Positions 8,403 to 17,671 of a stretch of DNA of 64,000 nucleotides are shown here, one piece after another. The notes under the pieces were generated by a model, which worked only from the letters and a program-made list of their open reading frames with translations, was not told the origin of the DNA and made no database searches. Made by a program: the position numbers and the translations under genes. Numbering within the stretch: position 1 is the stretch's first letter; each line of letters begins with the position of its first letter. The DNA comes from Sinomonas sp. R1AF57. Its GTDB lineage: Bacteria; Actinomycetota; Actinomycetes; Actinomycetales; Micrococcaceae. The stretch spans positions 2,714,062-2,778,061 of the forward strand of contig NZ_CP022463.1 of NCBI RefSeq assembly GCF_002224485.1. Direction: 5' to 3'.

Positions 8403-9611
8403 TCACTTCCCGCTGAACGAGGTCCACGGGTGGGTCGCACCGTAGCGCATGAGCCACACGGCCAGCCCCGCGCACACCGCGTACCCGGCGCCCACGGCGA
8501 GCCACCCGGCGTCGAACGTTCCCGTCGCGTCGGCGAGCACGCCCATCATGAGCGGGCCGAGCGCGAAGCCCGTGTACATCCCGGCCGCGAGGACGCCCGA
8601 CGCCGCGCCGATACGCTCGCGGGGCACGACGACGAGCACGGCCGCGTTCATGATGACGTTCGCCCCCAGCACGGTCGCCCCGTGCAGGGCCACACCGACC
8701 CACAGGAGCGCCGGCACGTCCCACGCACCGGCCGCGAGCAGGCAGAGCACACCCACGATGGCCCCCGCCGCGAGAGTGAGGAGCAGCACCGACGGCCGTG
8801 CTCCGAGGGCCATCCGCCGCCCCCAGACGATGCGGGAGGAGACGCCCACGATCCCGGAGACGCCGGCCGCGGCCCCCGCGAGGACGAGGGGGAAGTCCAG
8901 CTCGCGCACGGCGAAGAGCGGCAGGTAGACATTGGTGGCCTGCATGCCCATGCCCGCGAAGAAGGCGAACCCGGCGAAGAGCCAGACCGGGAACGGGAGT
9001 CGGCCGCCGTGGGCGCGCGCCGCCGTCGTGCGCGCTGCGGCGGAGTCCCCCGGCACTGTGGCGAGCCCGTACGCGAGGAGGGCCGCCGCGATCACGGCGG
9101 TGAGGCCGAACGACCACTGCCAGCCCAGCCACAGGGCGACCGCCGGGAAGAACAGGCCGGCGAACAGCTGGCTCGCCTGCACCCCGGACTGCTTGATGCC
9201 GATCCAGCCGGGCCGCTTCGCCTGCGGGACCGAGGCGACGATGACCCGGTTTGTGGTCGGATTGGAGATCGCCTGCGACGGGCCGGCGAGGATGACCGCG
9301 ACGAGCAGCACCCAGAAGCTGTGGGCGAGCGCCGCGATCACGAGCGCGAGCACGGTGCCGCCGAAGATCAGGACCAGCTGCGTGCGGGTCGTCGCGCGGT
9401 CGCTGAGCCGGCCGAGGGAGAAGCTGCTCACGGCCGCCGACGCGAAGACGGCCCCCGCCAGGAGGCCGAACTGCGACTGGGTGATGCCGAGGTCGGCGAT
9501 GATGAGCGGGCTGAGCGCGCTCATGCCGTAGTTGAGCAGCGGGCCGACCCCCATGGCGCAGACGAGGACGAACAGGAGGGCCGCGGACGGCCCCTTGGTC
9601 TGCTGCGTCAC
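8403..9611 (-). CDS. MFS transporter within the sulfate-assimilation cluster
   Basis: A 402-aa major facilitator with about 12 hydrophobic segments and the cytoplasmic-loop signature GRLSDRATTRTQL after helix 2. The substrate cannot be read from the sequence. Its start is GTG at 9611, overlapping the sirohydrochlorin chelatase stop (GTGA), and it precedes the sulfite reductase gene, so it is probably co-expressed with sulfur assimilation. Import of sulfate or another sulfur source, or sulfite export, would fit. The central loop (ARTTAARAHG) is encoded by a copy of the recurrent 12-mer at 9022-9033. Confidence 0.88.
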   Translation of the reverse strand: MTQQTKGPSAALLFVLVCAMGVGPLLNYGMSALSPLIIADLGITQSQFGLLAGAVFASAAVSSFSLGRLSDRATTRTQLVLIFGGTVLALVIAALAHSFWVLLVAVILAGPSQAISNPTTNRVIVASVPQAKRPGWIGIKQSGVQASQLFAGLFFPAVALWLGWQWSFGLTAVIAAALLAYGLATVPGDSAAARTTAARAHGGRLPFPVWLFAGFAFFAGMGMQATNVYLPLFAVRELDFPLVLAGAAAGVSGIVGVSSRIVWGRRMALGARPSVLLLTLAAGAIVGVLCLLAAGAWDVPALLWVGVALHGATVLGANVIMNAAVLVVVPRERIGAASGVLAAGMYTGFALGPLMMGVLADATGTFDAGWLAVGAGYAVCAGLAVWLMRYGATHPWTSFSGK

Positions 9612-10330
9612 CTCGCCTCCGCGATGGCCGCGTCGTAGCGGTCGAGGGCGATCTGCGCGATGACCTCCGAGGGCAGCAGCGGCGCCGTGACGGCGTCCGC
9701 CCCGGCCTTGGCGAGCTGGTCGTGGAAGTAGCCCGGCGCAAGGAGGTAGGACGCGATGACGACGCGCACGCCGTCGCCCGCCGTGCCGTCCGCGGCGGTG
9801 GTGGCCTCCTCGGCGCGCAGCTCGGCGACGGCCTCGGGGACGGTCGGGGAGGCGCTGGCCCCGTAGCCCGGCAGGATGCGGTTCGGGATGCGGTGCCGGA
9901 GCATGTCGGCGAGGCGCTCGACGTCCGCCGCCGCCTCGGGGTTGCTCGACCCGGCGGCGGCGAGCACGACGGCGTCGTCCGCTCCCAGCCCCGCCTCGCC
10001 GAGGCGCTGGGCGAGGAGGCCGGCGAGCCGCTCGTCGGGGCCCAGCGGGCCCGCGCTCAGGGTGCCGGGCCGGGAGGCGGCGGCCTTCGCGATGTCGACG
10101 CGCACGTGGTACCCGACGCTGAGCAGGAGGGGCACGACGACGGCGCGCGCCCCCTCGGGGAGGCCCGCCACCACCTCGGGAAGCTCGGGGCCGTGCACAT
10201 CCACGTAGGCGTCGAGCACAGACAGCTCCGGGCGTGCCGCGCGGATCTGGTCGACGGCCGCGAGGATGGCCGCCCGCCCCTCCGCACTGCTGGTGCCGTG
10301 GGCGCACGCCACGAGGATGTCTTGGGTCAT
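9608..10330 (-). CDS. sirohydrochlorin chelatase (CbiX/SirB-like)
   Basis: Inserts ferrous iron into sirohydrochlorin to make siroheme, the cofactor of the adjacent sulfite reductase. The 240-aa product has two CbiX half-domains. The first contains ACAHGTSS (His10) and SVGYHVRVDI, and the second contains LLAPGYFHDQL with the second histidine. The duplicated length is typical of actinobacterial chelatases. It is the first gene of the operon, with ATG at 10330. A cobalt chelatase role is possible but less likely given the neighbours. Confidence 0.88.
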   Translation of the reverse strand: MTQDILVACAHGTSSAEGRAAILAAVDQIRAARPELSVLDAYVDVHGPELPEVVAGLPEGARAVVVPLLLSVGYHVRVDIAKAAASRPGTLSAGPLGPDERLAGLLAQRLGEAGLGADDAVVLAAAGSSNPEAAADVERLADMLRHRIPNRILPGYGASASPTVPEAVAELRAEEATTAADGTAGDGVRVVIASYLLAPGYFHDQLAKAGADAVTAPLLPSEVIAQIALDRYDAAIAEAR

Positions 10331-10392
10331 GGGGGGAGCCTACTCCCGGGGCTGTTTACGCCGCCGAAACGTGCGCCGGGGGCGCGACTAGG

Positions 10393-10833
10393 ATGAGCAG
10401 CATGAACGAGATGTTCCTGGAGAAGTTCCGTGCGCTTGTCCCCAAGTACCTCGAGGATCCCTGGCAGCCGGCAGACGGCCTCTCGGAGGACGAGCTCGAT
10501 GCGGCGCTCGAAGAGCATGCGTTCACGATCCCGCTGGTCCTGCGCGAGTTCTACCTCGCGCTCGGCGGCTCCGAGCTCATGGAGGCGTACCACTACTTCT
10601 GGGACCCCGAGGAGCTCGAGATCGACGAGGAGGGGTTCCTCATGTTCCTCGAGGACGAGGAGGAGCAGTTCACCTGGGGCTTCCGCGCCGGGGACCTGCG
10701 CGTCCCAGACCCGATCGTCTACCGCAAGAACAACGCCCGCGGCGAGTGGGTGTCGGAGGACGGCACCTTCTCCGAGTTCACCTTCGACATGTTCGAGTGG
10801 GTCTTCAGCGAGGACGACGAGCAGGCCGACTGA
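10393..10833 (+). CDS. small acidic SUKH/SMI1-like protein
   Basis: A 146-aa (or 143-aa from the second ATG at 10402), strongly acidic protein with many Asp/Glu and aromatic residues. The IPLVLREFYLALGG segment followed by a WDPEEL stretch resembles SMI1/KNR4 (SUKH) domains, found in immunity and regulatory proteins. Similarity is by eye only. No toxin gene is adjacent, so an immunity role is not supported by context. It is monocistronic, divergent from the sulfur operon, with a strong hairpin about 130 bases after the stop. Confidence 0.7.
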   Translation: MSSMNEMFLEKFRALVPKYLEDPWQPADGLSEDELDAALEEHAFTIPLVLREFYLALGGSELMEAYHYFWDPEELEIDEEGFLMFLEDEEEQFTWGFRAGDLRVPDPIVYRKNNARGEWVSEDGTFSEFTFDMFEWVFSEDDEQAD

Positions 10834-11019
10834 CGGGCCGGCTACCGTCCAGTAACCGTTCTGAAAACTGATTTACGTCTATCACTGGACTTTTTACAGA
10901 TCTGTCATATGCTTGTTCATGGGTTCACTACTAGCCTCCAGTGAATCCGGGTGCGAACGGAAAACGGCCCCGGGAATCGGCAGAAGCCGAGTCCCGGGGC
11001 CACCCGTTTAAGGGGTCCC
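10834..11019. other. intergenic stretch, locally AT-rich
   Basis: Contains an AT-richer segment around 10850-10930 and a strong hairpin at 10966-11001. No reading frame of convincing codon use was found. Confidence 0.5.
10966..11001. terminator. GC-rich hairpin, putative terminator
   Basis: GGCCCCGGGA and TCCCGGGGCC arms with an inner CGGC/GCCG stem around an AGAA loop. No T-run follows on the plus strand; on the minus strand the hairpin is followed by GTTTTCC. Position suggests termination of the acidic protein gene or insulation of the next gene. Confidence 0.6.
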
Positions 11020-11060
11020 GTTGAGGGGTCATATCCCCGCGTTGAGGGGTCATGTCCCTG
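11020..11060. repeat. left pair of 20-bp REP-like repeats
   Basis: Two direct copies with a 21-nt period: 11020-11039 (18 of 20 matches) and 11041-11060 (exact) of GTTGAGGGGTCATGTCCCTG. Each copy has an internal near-palindrome around CATG. Confidence 0.92.
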
Positions 11061-11169
11061 GACGAAGCGCTGTGGAGGACAAGAGGGACTTCCCCGGGAT
11101 GCCGGGGGCTAGCAGCGAGCCTGTGGATAACTCAGAGCAGGAACTGGGAATCGGTGCCACGATGCGGCC

Positions 11170-12093
11170 ATGACCACGCCCACTGCCCTCGAGCTTCTGC
11201 TCAGCAAACCATTCACCTCAGTCGACGCACGGCGTCACGGCCTGGACTACTTCGACCTGCTCCGACACGACGTGAGACATGCCAGCCGGGGACTGTACAT
11301 GCCCGAAGGCGCCGAAACGGCCCTCGTTGACCGGGTCAGAACGCATCTGGAACTGACTCCGGGGGCGTGGGCGTCACACCGCACAGCCGCTTCACTGTAC
11401 GGACTATGGCTGCCCCACCATCTCGACGACCACTCGATGCTCCACCTCAGCAAACCCGCCCATCTGCCGAGGGTCAGGCGGGAGGGTGTCGTGGGGCACC
11501 GTGTCCGAGCACTTGCCGGAGAGGTCCTCGAGCACGGGCCCGGCGTCCTGGCCAGCTCGCCAGCGAGGACCTGGCTCGAGCTGGCGAATGAGCTCGGGCC
11601 CGTGTCACTCGTGGCCTTCGGAGACCAGCTCATCCGCCAGCCGCGGCCTGACTTCGAGGGCCGCTCGGAGCCCTACACCACCAGGAGTGCCCTCGCCGAG
11701 ATGCTCCGCGGCCACCCGAAGATGAAAGGTGTCGCGAAGTGCCGGGCAGCCTTGGAAGACATGCGCGTCGGCGCCGACTCTGTCCCCGAGACCCTCTTAC
11801 GGCTCTGCCTCCTCGCCCACGGTTTCCCCGAGCCTGAGCTGCAGATCGTCCTGAAGCCCTCTGACCGTTTCTCGCCCAGCGCCGACATGGGATACCCGGG
11901 GATCAAGGTCGCGATCCAGTACGACGGCGGCCATCACCTCGCCGACGACCAGCGCCGACGCGACGTCCGTCGCGATGCGGCATTCCGCGCCGCGGGATGG
12001 TCCGTCATCGTCGTCACCGCGGAAGATGCCAGAGATGACTTCGCCTGCGTCCGTGCCGAGCTCCGCGCCATCTTCGCCACTCGGGCCGACTAG
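11170..12093 (+). CDS. AbiEi-antitoxin-like / DUF559 (Vsr-type) endonuclease-domain protein
   Basis: A 307-aa two-part protein. Residues about 1-100 resemble the winged-helix AbiEi-type N-terminal domain of type IV toxin-antitoxin antitoxins (ASRGLYMPEG, SHRTAASLYGLWLP). The C-terminal 75 residues carry a DUF559/Vsr-like restriction-fold pattern: IQYDGGHH, a Q..RRRD..RD motif, and GWSVIVVTAED. A conserved Asp and basic/His residues of that fold are present, so nuclease activity is possible but unproven. No AbiEii toxin is adjacent. The gene sits alone between pairs of 20-bp repeats: direct copies at 11020-11060 and inverted copies at 12103-12143. Start ATG at 11170, about 110 bases after the left repeats. 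Confidence 0.8.
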   Translation: MTTPTALELLLSKPFTSVDARRHGLDYFDLLRHDVRHASRGLYMPEGAETALVDRVRTHLELTPGAWASHRTAASLYGLWLPHHLDDHSMLHLSKPAHLPRVRREGVVGHRVRALAGEVLEHGPGVLASSPARTWLELANELGPVSLVAFGDQLIRQPRPDFEGRSEPYTTRSALAEMLRGHPKMKGVAKCRAALEDMRVGADSVPETLLRLCLLAHGFPEPELQIVLKPSDRFSPSADMGYPGIKVAIQYDGGHHLADDQRRRDVRRDAAFRAAGWSVIVVTAEDARDDFACVRAELRAIFATRAD

Positions 12094-12102
12094 AGCCCCC
12101 GG

Positions 12103-12143
12103 CAGGGACATGACCCCTCAACACAGGGACATGACCCCTCAAC
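12103..12143. repeat. right pair of 20-bp REP-like repeats (inverted)
   Basis: Two exact inverted copies, 12103-12122 and 12124-12143, again with a 21-nt period. They lie between the stop of the endonuclease-domain gene (12093) and the stop of the convergent polyprenyl synthase gene (12151). Confidence 0.93.
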
Positions 12144-12150
12144 CGCAGGG

Positions 12151-13254
12151 TCAGGCCTGGCGTTCCACCACGGCATCGGCGAAGGCCGCCAGCGAGTCCT
12201 TCACGACGCCTGCCGGCAGCGGCTCCAGGGCGGCCTTCGCGGCGTCGGCCCAGTCCCGCGCCACGGCCCACGCCTGCTCCGTGGCGGGGTGCGCGGCCAG
12301 TGCCTCGACGGCCTCGGCCAGGGCATCGTCGTCCGTGAGGTCACCGTCGACGAGGGCGACGACGCGCGCGGCGGAGGCATCGCCGTCGGCCGCGGCCTGA
12401 CGCAGCAGCAGCACGGGTAGCGTCGGCACCCCTTCGCGGAGGTCGGTCCCGGCGATCTTGCCCGAGGAGGCACGCCCACCGGTGACGTCGATGACGTCGT
12501 CGGCGAGCTGGAACGCGACGCCGACCTTCTCGCCGTACTCCACCAGGACGGACTCGAACTCGGCGGGCGCACCCGAGAAGATCACGCCGAACTGCCCCGA
12601 GGCGGCGATGAGCGAACCGGTCTTGTCGGCCAGGACGGAGATGTAGTGCGCCACGGGGTCCTCGCCCTCGCGGGGCCCGACCGTCTCGTGGAGCTGTCCG
12701 AGGCACAGCCGCTCGAACGTGCGCGCCTGGATGGCGAGCGCGCGGCCGCCGAGGTCGGAGACGAGGATCGAGGCGCGCGCGAAGATGAGGTCGCCGGCGA
12801 GGATCGCGACGGTGTTGCCCCATACCTCGTGCGCGGTAGGCGCCCCACGGCGGTAGGGCGCGGAGTCCATGACGTCATCGTGGTAGAGGGTCGCGAGGTG
12901 CGTGAGCTCGACGACTGCGGCGGCCTGCAGCACCTCGGCCCGCTCCGGGTCGCCGAGGTGGGAGGCGAGGATCGTCAGCAGCGGGCGGATGCGCTTGCCC
13001 CCGGCCTCCATGAGGTGCCTGCTGGTCGCGTCGGCCAGCGGGTCGGAGTTGGAGATGGCCTCGCGGAGGACCTTCTCGACGCGCGCCATGCTCGTGGTGA
13101 TCGCAGGCCCCAGGACATCGTCCTCGGCAATCGCGGCAAAGCCGGCAGGCAGCTGCATGCCGACGGCGATCGCCGTGGTGGTGGGGGGCGGCTCGGCGGA
13201 CTCGGGGCGGCCGTGCCCCGCGTGCGTCCAGCGGCTGTCTGCAGATTCAGTCAC
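12151..13254 (-). CDS. polyprenyl (heptaprenyl-type) diphosphate synthase
   Basis: Elongates isopentenyl diphosphate chains to make the menaquinone side chain. The 367-aa trans-prenyltransferase has the first aspartate-rich motif YHDDVMD, the second LADDVID, the GGKRIRP substrate motif, and a KTGSLIAAS segment. Chain length cannot be set from sequence by eye; long-chain (C35-C45) is inferred from the menaquinone neighbourhood. I took the GTG at 13254 (VTESADSR) because it follows a suitable spacing. The N-terminal 40 residues are low-complexity and non-conserved. It lies downstream of menJ and menG on the same strand. Confidence 0.92.
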   Translation of the reverse strand: MTESADSRWTHAGHGRPESAEPPPTTTAIAVGMQLPAGFAAIAEDDVLGPAITTSMARVEKVLREAISNSDPLADATSRHLMEAGGKRIRPLLTILASHLGDPERAEVLQAAAVVELTHLATLYHDDVMDSAPYRRGAPTAHEVWGNTVAILAGDLIFARASILVSDLGGRALAIQARTFERLCLGQLHETVGPREGEDPVAHYISVLADKTGSLIAASGQFGVIFSGAPAEFESVLVEYGEKVGVAFQLADDVIDVTGGRASSGKIAGTDLREGVPTLPVLLLRQAAADGDASAARVVALVDGDLTDDDALAEAVEALAAHPATEQAWAVARDWADAAKAALEPLPAGVVKDSLAAFADAVVERQA

Positions 13255-13264
13255 GGTCTCAAGC

Positions 13265-14596
13265 CTAGCTTTCGTGGCGCCGCGCGGACGCATCGCGGGG
13301 AGGGACGGTGTTGGACGTGGCGGGGACGAGCGATTCGAGGACCCGGATCGCGGCGTCGGGCAGGGTCCCGCCGGGACGGTCCGTGAGGTTGGCCAGCAGA
13401 CGGACCACGAACCGCATGAGCGGCGGTACCGGCATCCCGGTCGCGAGCGCCGCGCGCATCACGGCGGGGTGCCCGATCAGCGCGGCGAACATGCGGCCGA
13501 GCGTGAAGTGGCTGCCCCACTCGCGGCGCACCCGGTCTGCGTACGCGGCGAGGCGACGGTCGACGTCGGCCGCGTCCGCCCGCGCCCGGCCCGCCGCGCG
13601 CTGGGCTGCTGCCGCGTCGACGAGGTACTGCGCCGCGAAGCGCCCCGACTCCATCGCGTAGGAGATGCCCTCGCCGTTGAACGGGCTCACCATTCCGCCG
13701 GCGTCGCCCAGGAGCGCCATGCCGGGGACCACATGGGGGGTGCGGTTGAAGCCCATCGGCAGCGCGGCGCCGCGGATCGGACCCACCTGGTTCGCCTCGT
13801 CGAAGCCCCACTCCCCCGGCATCCCGGCAGTCCACTCGCGCAGCACCTGCCGGTAGTCGAGCCTGCCGAACTCCTTGGAGGAGTTCAGGATCCCGAGGCC
13901 CACATTGCAGGTCCCGTCGCCCACGCCGAACACCCACCCGTACCCGGGGAGCGGCTTGCCGTCGGCGCCCGGGAGCTCGAGCCAGCCCTCCATCCAGTCG
14001 TCCTCGTGGCGCGGGCTCGTGAAGTACGTGCGGTAGGCGACACCGAGGGGCCGGTCGTCGCGCTTCGCCAGGCCGCGGGACACGGCGGCGCGGGTCGAGT
14101 TGCCGTCGGCGGCGAGGACGACGTCGGCGCGGAACTCGCGCGTCTCCCCCGTCTTCTTCCCGTCCCCGTCGAGAAGCTGGGCGCGGGCACCCATGACGCG
14201 GCCGCCGTCGTCCGTGATGACCTCGGTGACCGAGTGCCCCTCGAGGATCTGGGCGCCCGCGGCGCGGGCGTGCTCGGCCAGGGCCTCGTCGAAGCCGAGG
14301 CGGGTGCGGATGAGCCCGTAGTCGGGGAAGTCCCCGAGCGCGGGCCACGGGAGCTCGAGCGTGCGGCCGCCGGCGATGAGGCGCAGGCCGCGGTTGCGGC
14401 GCCAGCCGTCCTCGGCGGCATGCGGCAGGCCGAGGAGCTGCATCTCGCGCACTGCGCGGGGCGTGAGCCCGTCGCCGCAGACCTTCTCCCGCGGGAAGCG
14501 GGTCTTCTCGAGGACCGTGACGGGCACGCCGGAGCGCGCGAGGTAATGGGCAGCGGTCGAGCCGGCAGGGCCGGCCCCGATGACGAGGACCTCCAT
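13265..14596 (-). CDS. menJ: geranylgeranyl-reductase-family FAD enzyme, probable menaquinone reductase
   Basis: Predicted to reduce one double bond of the menaquinone isoprenyl tail. The 443-aa product begins with the FAD-binding Rossmann motif IGAGPAGSTAA, followed by FPREKVCGDGLTPRAV, and later GDAGGMVSPFNGEGISYAMESG, the second flavin motif of the family. Being 10 bases from the polyprenyl synthase and just after menG supports the menaquinone assignment over archaeal-type lipid or chlorophyll reductases. Start ATG at 14596. Confidence 0.88.
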   Translation of the reverse strand: MEVLVIGAGPAGSTAAHYLARSGVPVTVLEKTRFPREKVCGDGLTPRAVREMQLLGLPHAAEDGWRRNRGLRLIAGGRTLELPWPALGDFPDYGLIRTRLGFDEALAEHARAAGAQILEGHSVTEVITDDGGRVMGARAQLLDGDGKKTGETREFRADVVLAADGNSTRAAVSRGLAKRDDRPLGVAYRTYFTSPRHEDDWMEGWLELPGADGKPLPGYGWVFGVGDGTCNVGLGILNSSKEFGRLDYRQVLREWTAGMPGEWGFDEANQVGPIRGAALPMGFNRTPHVVPGMALLGDAGGMVSPFNGEGISYAMESGRFAAQYLVDAAAAQRAAGRARADAADVDRRLAAYADRVRREWGSHFTLGRMFAALIGHPAVMRAALATGMPVPPLMRFVVRLLANLTDRPGGTLPDAAIRVLESLVPATSNTVPPRDASARRHES

Positions 14597-14606
14597 GGGG
14601 CTCAGC

Positions 14607-15383
14607 TCAGCGCGACGCGCGGCGGGTGCGGCGCACCTTCGCGAGCGGACCGGTGGAGGATGCCGGCGAAACGGGCTTGTAGGCGCGGTGGACGGCCACG
14701 ATCCCGCCCGTCAGGTTTCGGTAGGCGATGTTCTCCCACCCGTCCATCGCGAGCCACGCGGCGAGGTTGTCCTGGTCCGGCCACGCCCGGATCGACTCGG
14801 CGAGGTACACGTACGCGTCCGGGTTCGAGGAGGCGCGGCGCGCGATCTCCGGCAGTGCGCGCATGAGGTACTCGAGGTACATGGTCCGCCAGATCGGGTT
14901 GACCGGCGAGGAGAACTCGGCGATGACGAGCCGGCCGCCCGGCTTCGTCACCCGCAGCATCTCGGCCAGCGCCTTGTGCGGCTCGTTGACGTTGCGCAGG
15001 CCGAAGCTGATCGTGACGGCATCGAAGGAGTTGTCGGCGAACGGCAGGTTCGTGGCGTCGCCGGCGATGAAGTCGATGTCGGGGCGGCGCCGCTTGCCGA
15101 CCTTGAGCATCCCGAGCGAGAAGTCGCAGGCCACGACGTCGATCCCGGCGTCCGCGTAGGGCTCCGCGGAGGTGCCGGTCCCGGCCGCGAGGTCGAGGAC
15201 GCGCTGGCCCGGCTTGGCCGCGACGGCGTCCACCACGACCTTGCGCCACCGGCGGGTCTGGCCGAGGGAGAGGAGGTCGTTGACGACGTCGTAGCGCGGT
15301 GCCACCTCGTCGAACATGGAGGCGACCTCGTCGGGTCGCTTGTCGAGGGATGCCCTGCTGCCTGCGCTGCTCACCCGCACCAT
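14607..15383 (-). CDS. menG: demethylmenaquinone methyltransferase
   Basis: SAM-dependent C-methylation of demethylmenaquinone, the last step of menaquinone synthesis. The 258-aa UbiE/MenG-type product has the [17 protein letters not shown] start motif, SAM motif [12 protein letters not shown], and FGLRNV. A basic C-terminal tail ([10 protein letters not shown]) is present. I chose ATG at 15383 (MVRVSSAG); the region upstream encodes no conserved sequence. The gene is divergent from menF with only 34 bases between starts, so the two promoters must overlap. Confidence 0.95.
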   Translation of the reverse strand: MVRVSSAGSRASLDKRPDEVASMFDEVAPRYDVVNDLLSLGQTRRWRKVVVDAVAAKPGQRVLDLAAGTGTSAEPYADAGIDVVACDFSLGMLKVGKRRRPDIDFIAGDATNLPFADNSFDAVTISFGLRNVNEPHKALAEMLRVTKPGGRLVIAEFSSPVNPIWRTMYLEYLMRALPEIARRASSNPDAYVYLAESIRAWPDQDNLAAWLAMDGWENIAYRNLTGGIVAVHRAYKPVSPASSTGPLAKVRRTRRASR

Positions 15384-15417
15384 TCTGCCAAAGATTACCG
15401 CGTAGTCTTGATCCATC

Positions 15418-16800
15418 ATGAGCCACCCTCTGCGCGCCCTCACGGTTGATCTGGGCCCCACCGGCCCGGGCACCACCGGCCAGGGCGACGTCCCCGACGA
15501 TCTGGCGGCACTCCTGGGAGGGGCAGGCACCCAGTGCTGGATCCGCCGCGGCGAGGGGCAGGTCGGCTTCGGGGAGGTGGCCCGCTTCACCGTCACCGGG
15601 CCAGAGCGCTTCATCGAGGCCGAGGCCTGGTGGAAGCACCTCGTGATCGAGGCGGACATCGAGGACCCGATCCAGCACCCTGGCACCGGTCTGGTCGCCT
15701 TCGGCAGCTTCGCCTTCTCCAAGACCTCCCACTTCCTCTCGCGGCTGATCGTGCCCGAGCTCGTCGTCGGCATCCGGGACGGCCGCGCCTGGGCCACCCT
15801 CGCGGCCGCCGACGGCAGGCGCCCCTCCGAGGACGAGGTGCGCGGCGCCGTCGTGCGCGCCCTCGCCGACCGCACGCGCGGCACCGAGGCGGCCGGACGC
15901 ACGACGGCGCGCGCGGACCTCGCGGGCGGCAACGGGCAGGCGGGGGGCCGGGCCGCGCGCAGGCCCGTGCGCCTCGGACCCGGTTCGCTCGGGGAGCAGC
16001 GGTGGATGCACGCGGTCTCCTCGGGAGTCGAGCGGATCGCGGCGGGCGAGCTGGAGAAGCTCGTGCTCGCGCGGGACATCGTCGTGGAGGACGGCTCGGG
16101 GATCGACCGCGGCGGGGTGCTGCGGCGGCTGTCGTCCGCCTACTGGGACACGTGGGTCTACGGCGTCGACGGGCTGGTGGGCGCCACGCCCGAGATGCTC
16201 ATCCAGGTGGAGGGGCGCACCGCGCAGGCGCGCGTGCTCGCCGGGACCCTCGACCGCCGTGACGCCTTCGGGAAGAGCGAGGACTACCCCGCCCGGGTGC
16301 TCGCGGGCTCGGCGAAGCAGCGGCACGAGCACGACATCGCCATCCAGTCCCTCACCGTGGCGCTCGAGCCGTTCTCGGAGGCCATGAACGCCCACGACGA
16401 GCCGTTCATCCTCGAGCTGCCGAACGTCTTCCACCTCGCGAGCGATGTGAAGGCGGAGCTCGCCGAGGTCGAGGGGCACGTACCCACCTCGCTCGCCCTC
16501 ATCAACGCCCTGCACCCCACCGCGGCGGTGTGCGGGACGCCGACCCAGACCGCCGGCGCGATCATCCGCGAGCTCGAGTCGATGGACCGGGGGCCGTACG
16601 CCGGGCCGGTCGGGTGGCTCGACGCCGCCGGGAACGGCGAGTGGGGCATCGCGCTGCGCGGGGGCGTCATCGAGTCCCCGACGACGATCCGCCTGTACGC
16701 GGGCTGCGGGATCGTCGAGGCGTCCGTGCCGGAGACCGAGCTCGCCGAGACGTGGGCCAAGTTCCGCCCGATGCTCGAGGCGCTCGGCGTCGAGCGCTGA
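15418..16800 (+). CDS. menF: isochorismate synthase
   Basis: Converts chorismate to isochorismate, the committed step to menaquinone. The 460-aa product has a chorismate-binding C-terminal half with [44 protein letters not shown] and [10 protein letters not shown] motifs. An alternative role in siderophore synthesis (EntC/DhbC) is less likely next to menG, menJ and menD. Start ATG at 15418, directly opposite menG. It contains a 15-base copy of the recurrent element at 15847-15861. Followed by a strong bidirectional hairpin. Confidence 0.93.
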   Translation: MSHPLRALTVDLGPTGPGTTGQGDVPDDLAALLGGAGTQCWIRRGEGQVGFGEVARFTVTGPERFIEAEAWWKHLVIEADIEDPIQHPGTGLVAFGSFAFSKTSHFLSRLIVPELVVGIRDGRAWATLAAADGRRPSEDEVRGAVVRALADRTRGTEAAGRTTARADLAGGNGQAGGRAARRPVRLGPGSLGEQRWMHAVSSGVERIAAGELEKLVLARDIVVEDGSGIDRGGVLRRLSSAYWDTWVYGVDGLVGATPEMLIQVEGRTAQARVLAGTLDRRDAFGKSEDYPARVLAGSAKQRHEHDIAIQSLTVALEPFSEAMNAHDEPFILELPNVFHLASDVKAELAEVEGHVPTSLALINALHPTAAVCGTPTQTAGAIIRELESMDRGPYAGPVGWLDAAGNGEWGIALRGGVIESPTTIRLYAGCGIVEASVPETELAETWAKFRPMLEALGVER

Positions 16801-16825
16801 CCGGGACCCGCAAGCGCACGGCAGA

Positions 16826-16857
16826 GACCCCGCAACCGCCGTTGTGGTTGCGGGGTC
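16826..16857. terminator. bidirectional terminator hairpin
   Basis: GACCCCGCAACC pairs perfectly with GGTTGCGGGGTC around an 8-nt loop. It lies between the convergent menF (stop 16800) and ABC ATPase gene (stop 16865), without a long T-run on either side. Confidence 0.75.
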
Positions 16858-16864
16858 CCTGGCC

Positions 16865-17671
16865 TCAGAGCACCTTGCTCAGGAAGCCCTTGGTGCGCTC
16901 GTGCTGGGGGTTGGCGATGACGTCGCGCGGGTTGCCCGACTCGACGACCACGCCTCCGTCCATGAACGTCAGGGTGTCGCCGACCTCGCGTGCGAAGCCG
17001 ATCTCGTGGGTCACGACGATCATGGTCATCCCCGAGGCGGCGAGGTCCTTCATGACGTTCAGGACGTCCCCGACCAGCTCGGGGTCCAGGGCCGAGGTCG
17101 GCTCGTCGAAGAGCATGAGCTCGGGGTCCATGGCCAGGGCGCGGGCGATCGCGACGCGCTGCTGCTGCCCGCCGGAGAGCTGCGCCGGGTAGTGGTTGGC
17201 CCGGTCCGAGAGCCCCACCCGGTCAAGGAGCTCGAGCGCACGCTTCCGCGCGGACGCCCTGTCGTGGCCCTTGACCTGGACGGGCGCCTCCATCACGTTC
17301 TCGACCGCCGTCTTGTGCCCGAAGAGGTTGAAGCGCTGGAACACCATCCCGATGTTGCGTCGCTGCCGGGCGATCTCCTTGACCCGCAGCTCGTGCAGCC
17401 GCCCGCCGTGCTCGCGGTAGCCGATGAGCTCGTCGTCGACGAAGATCCGTCCCGCGCTGATCGTCTCGAGGTGGTTGATGCACCGGAGCAGGGTGGACTT
17501 GCCGGACCCCGAGGGCCCGATCAGGACGGCAACCTCGCCCTGGCGGACCGTCATGTCGATCCCGCGCAGCACGTGGTGCTGGCCGTAGTACTTGTGCACT
17601 CCCTCGATCCGGACCAGTTCGCCAGCCCCGGAGGGGATGCGGTGGGTGCCTTCGGGCGCCGGTGCGCTCAT
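16865..17671 (-). CDS. polar amino acid ABC transporter ATP-binding protein
   Basis: The ATPase energising the importer encoded by the next two genes. The 268-aa product has Walker [10 protein letters not shown], the signature LSGGQQQ, Walker [13 protein letters not shown], and the H-loop VVTHE, in the order and spacing of the GlnQ/HisP class. ATG at 17671 overlaps the permease stop (ATGA). An alternative start inside would remove a non-conserved 20-residue leader. Last gene of a three-gene operon ending at a strong hairpin. Confidence 0.95.
   Translation of the reverse strand: MSAPAPEGTHRIPSGAGELVRIEGVHKYYGQHHVLRGIDMTVRQGEVAVLIGPSGSGKSTLLRCINHLETISAGRIFVDDELIGYREHGGRLHELRVKEIARQRRNIGMVFQRFNLFGHKTAVENVMEAPVQVKGHDRASARKRALELLDRVGLSDRANHYPAQLSGGQQQRVAIARALAMDPELMLFDEPTSALDPELVGDVLNVMKDLAASGMTMIVVTHEIGFAREVGDTLTFMDGGVVVESGNPRDVIANPQHERTKGFLSKVL

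Noticed and set aside
6729..9638. 969-codon open frame on the plus strand opposite sir and the MFS gene
   Set aside because: Shadow of high GC; no recognisable domain, and it runs across several well-identified minus-strand genes.
11170..12093. Complete type IV toxin-antitoxin system
   Set aside because: Only the AbiEi-like part is present; no nucleotidyltransferase toxin gene follows, since the next gene is the convergent polyprenyl synthase.
11020..12143. Conventional insertion sequence
   Set aside because: No transposase fold and no target-site duplication seen next to the outer repeats.
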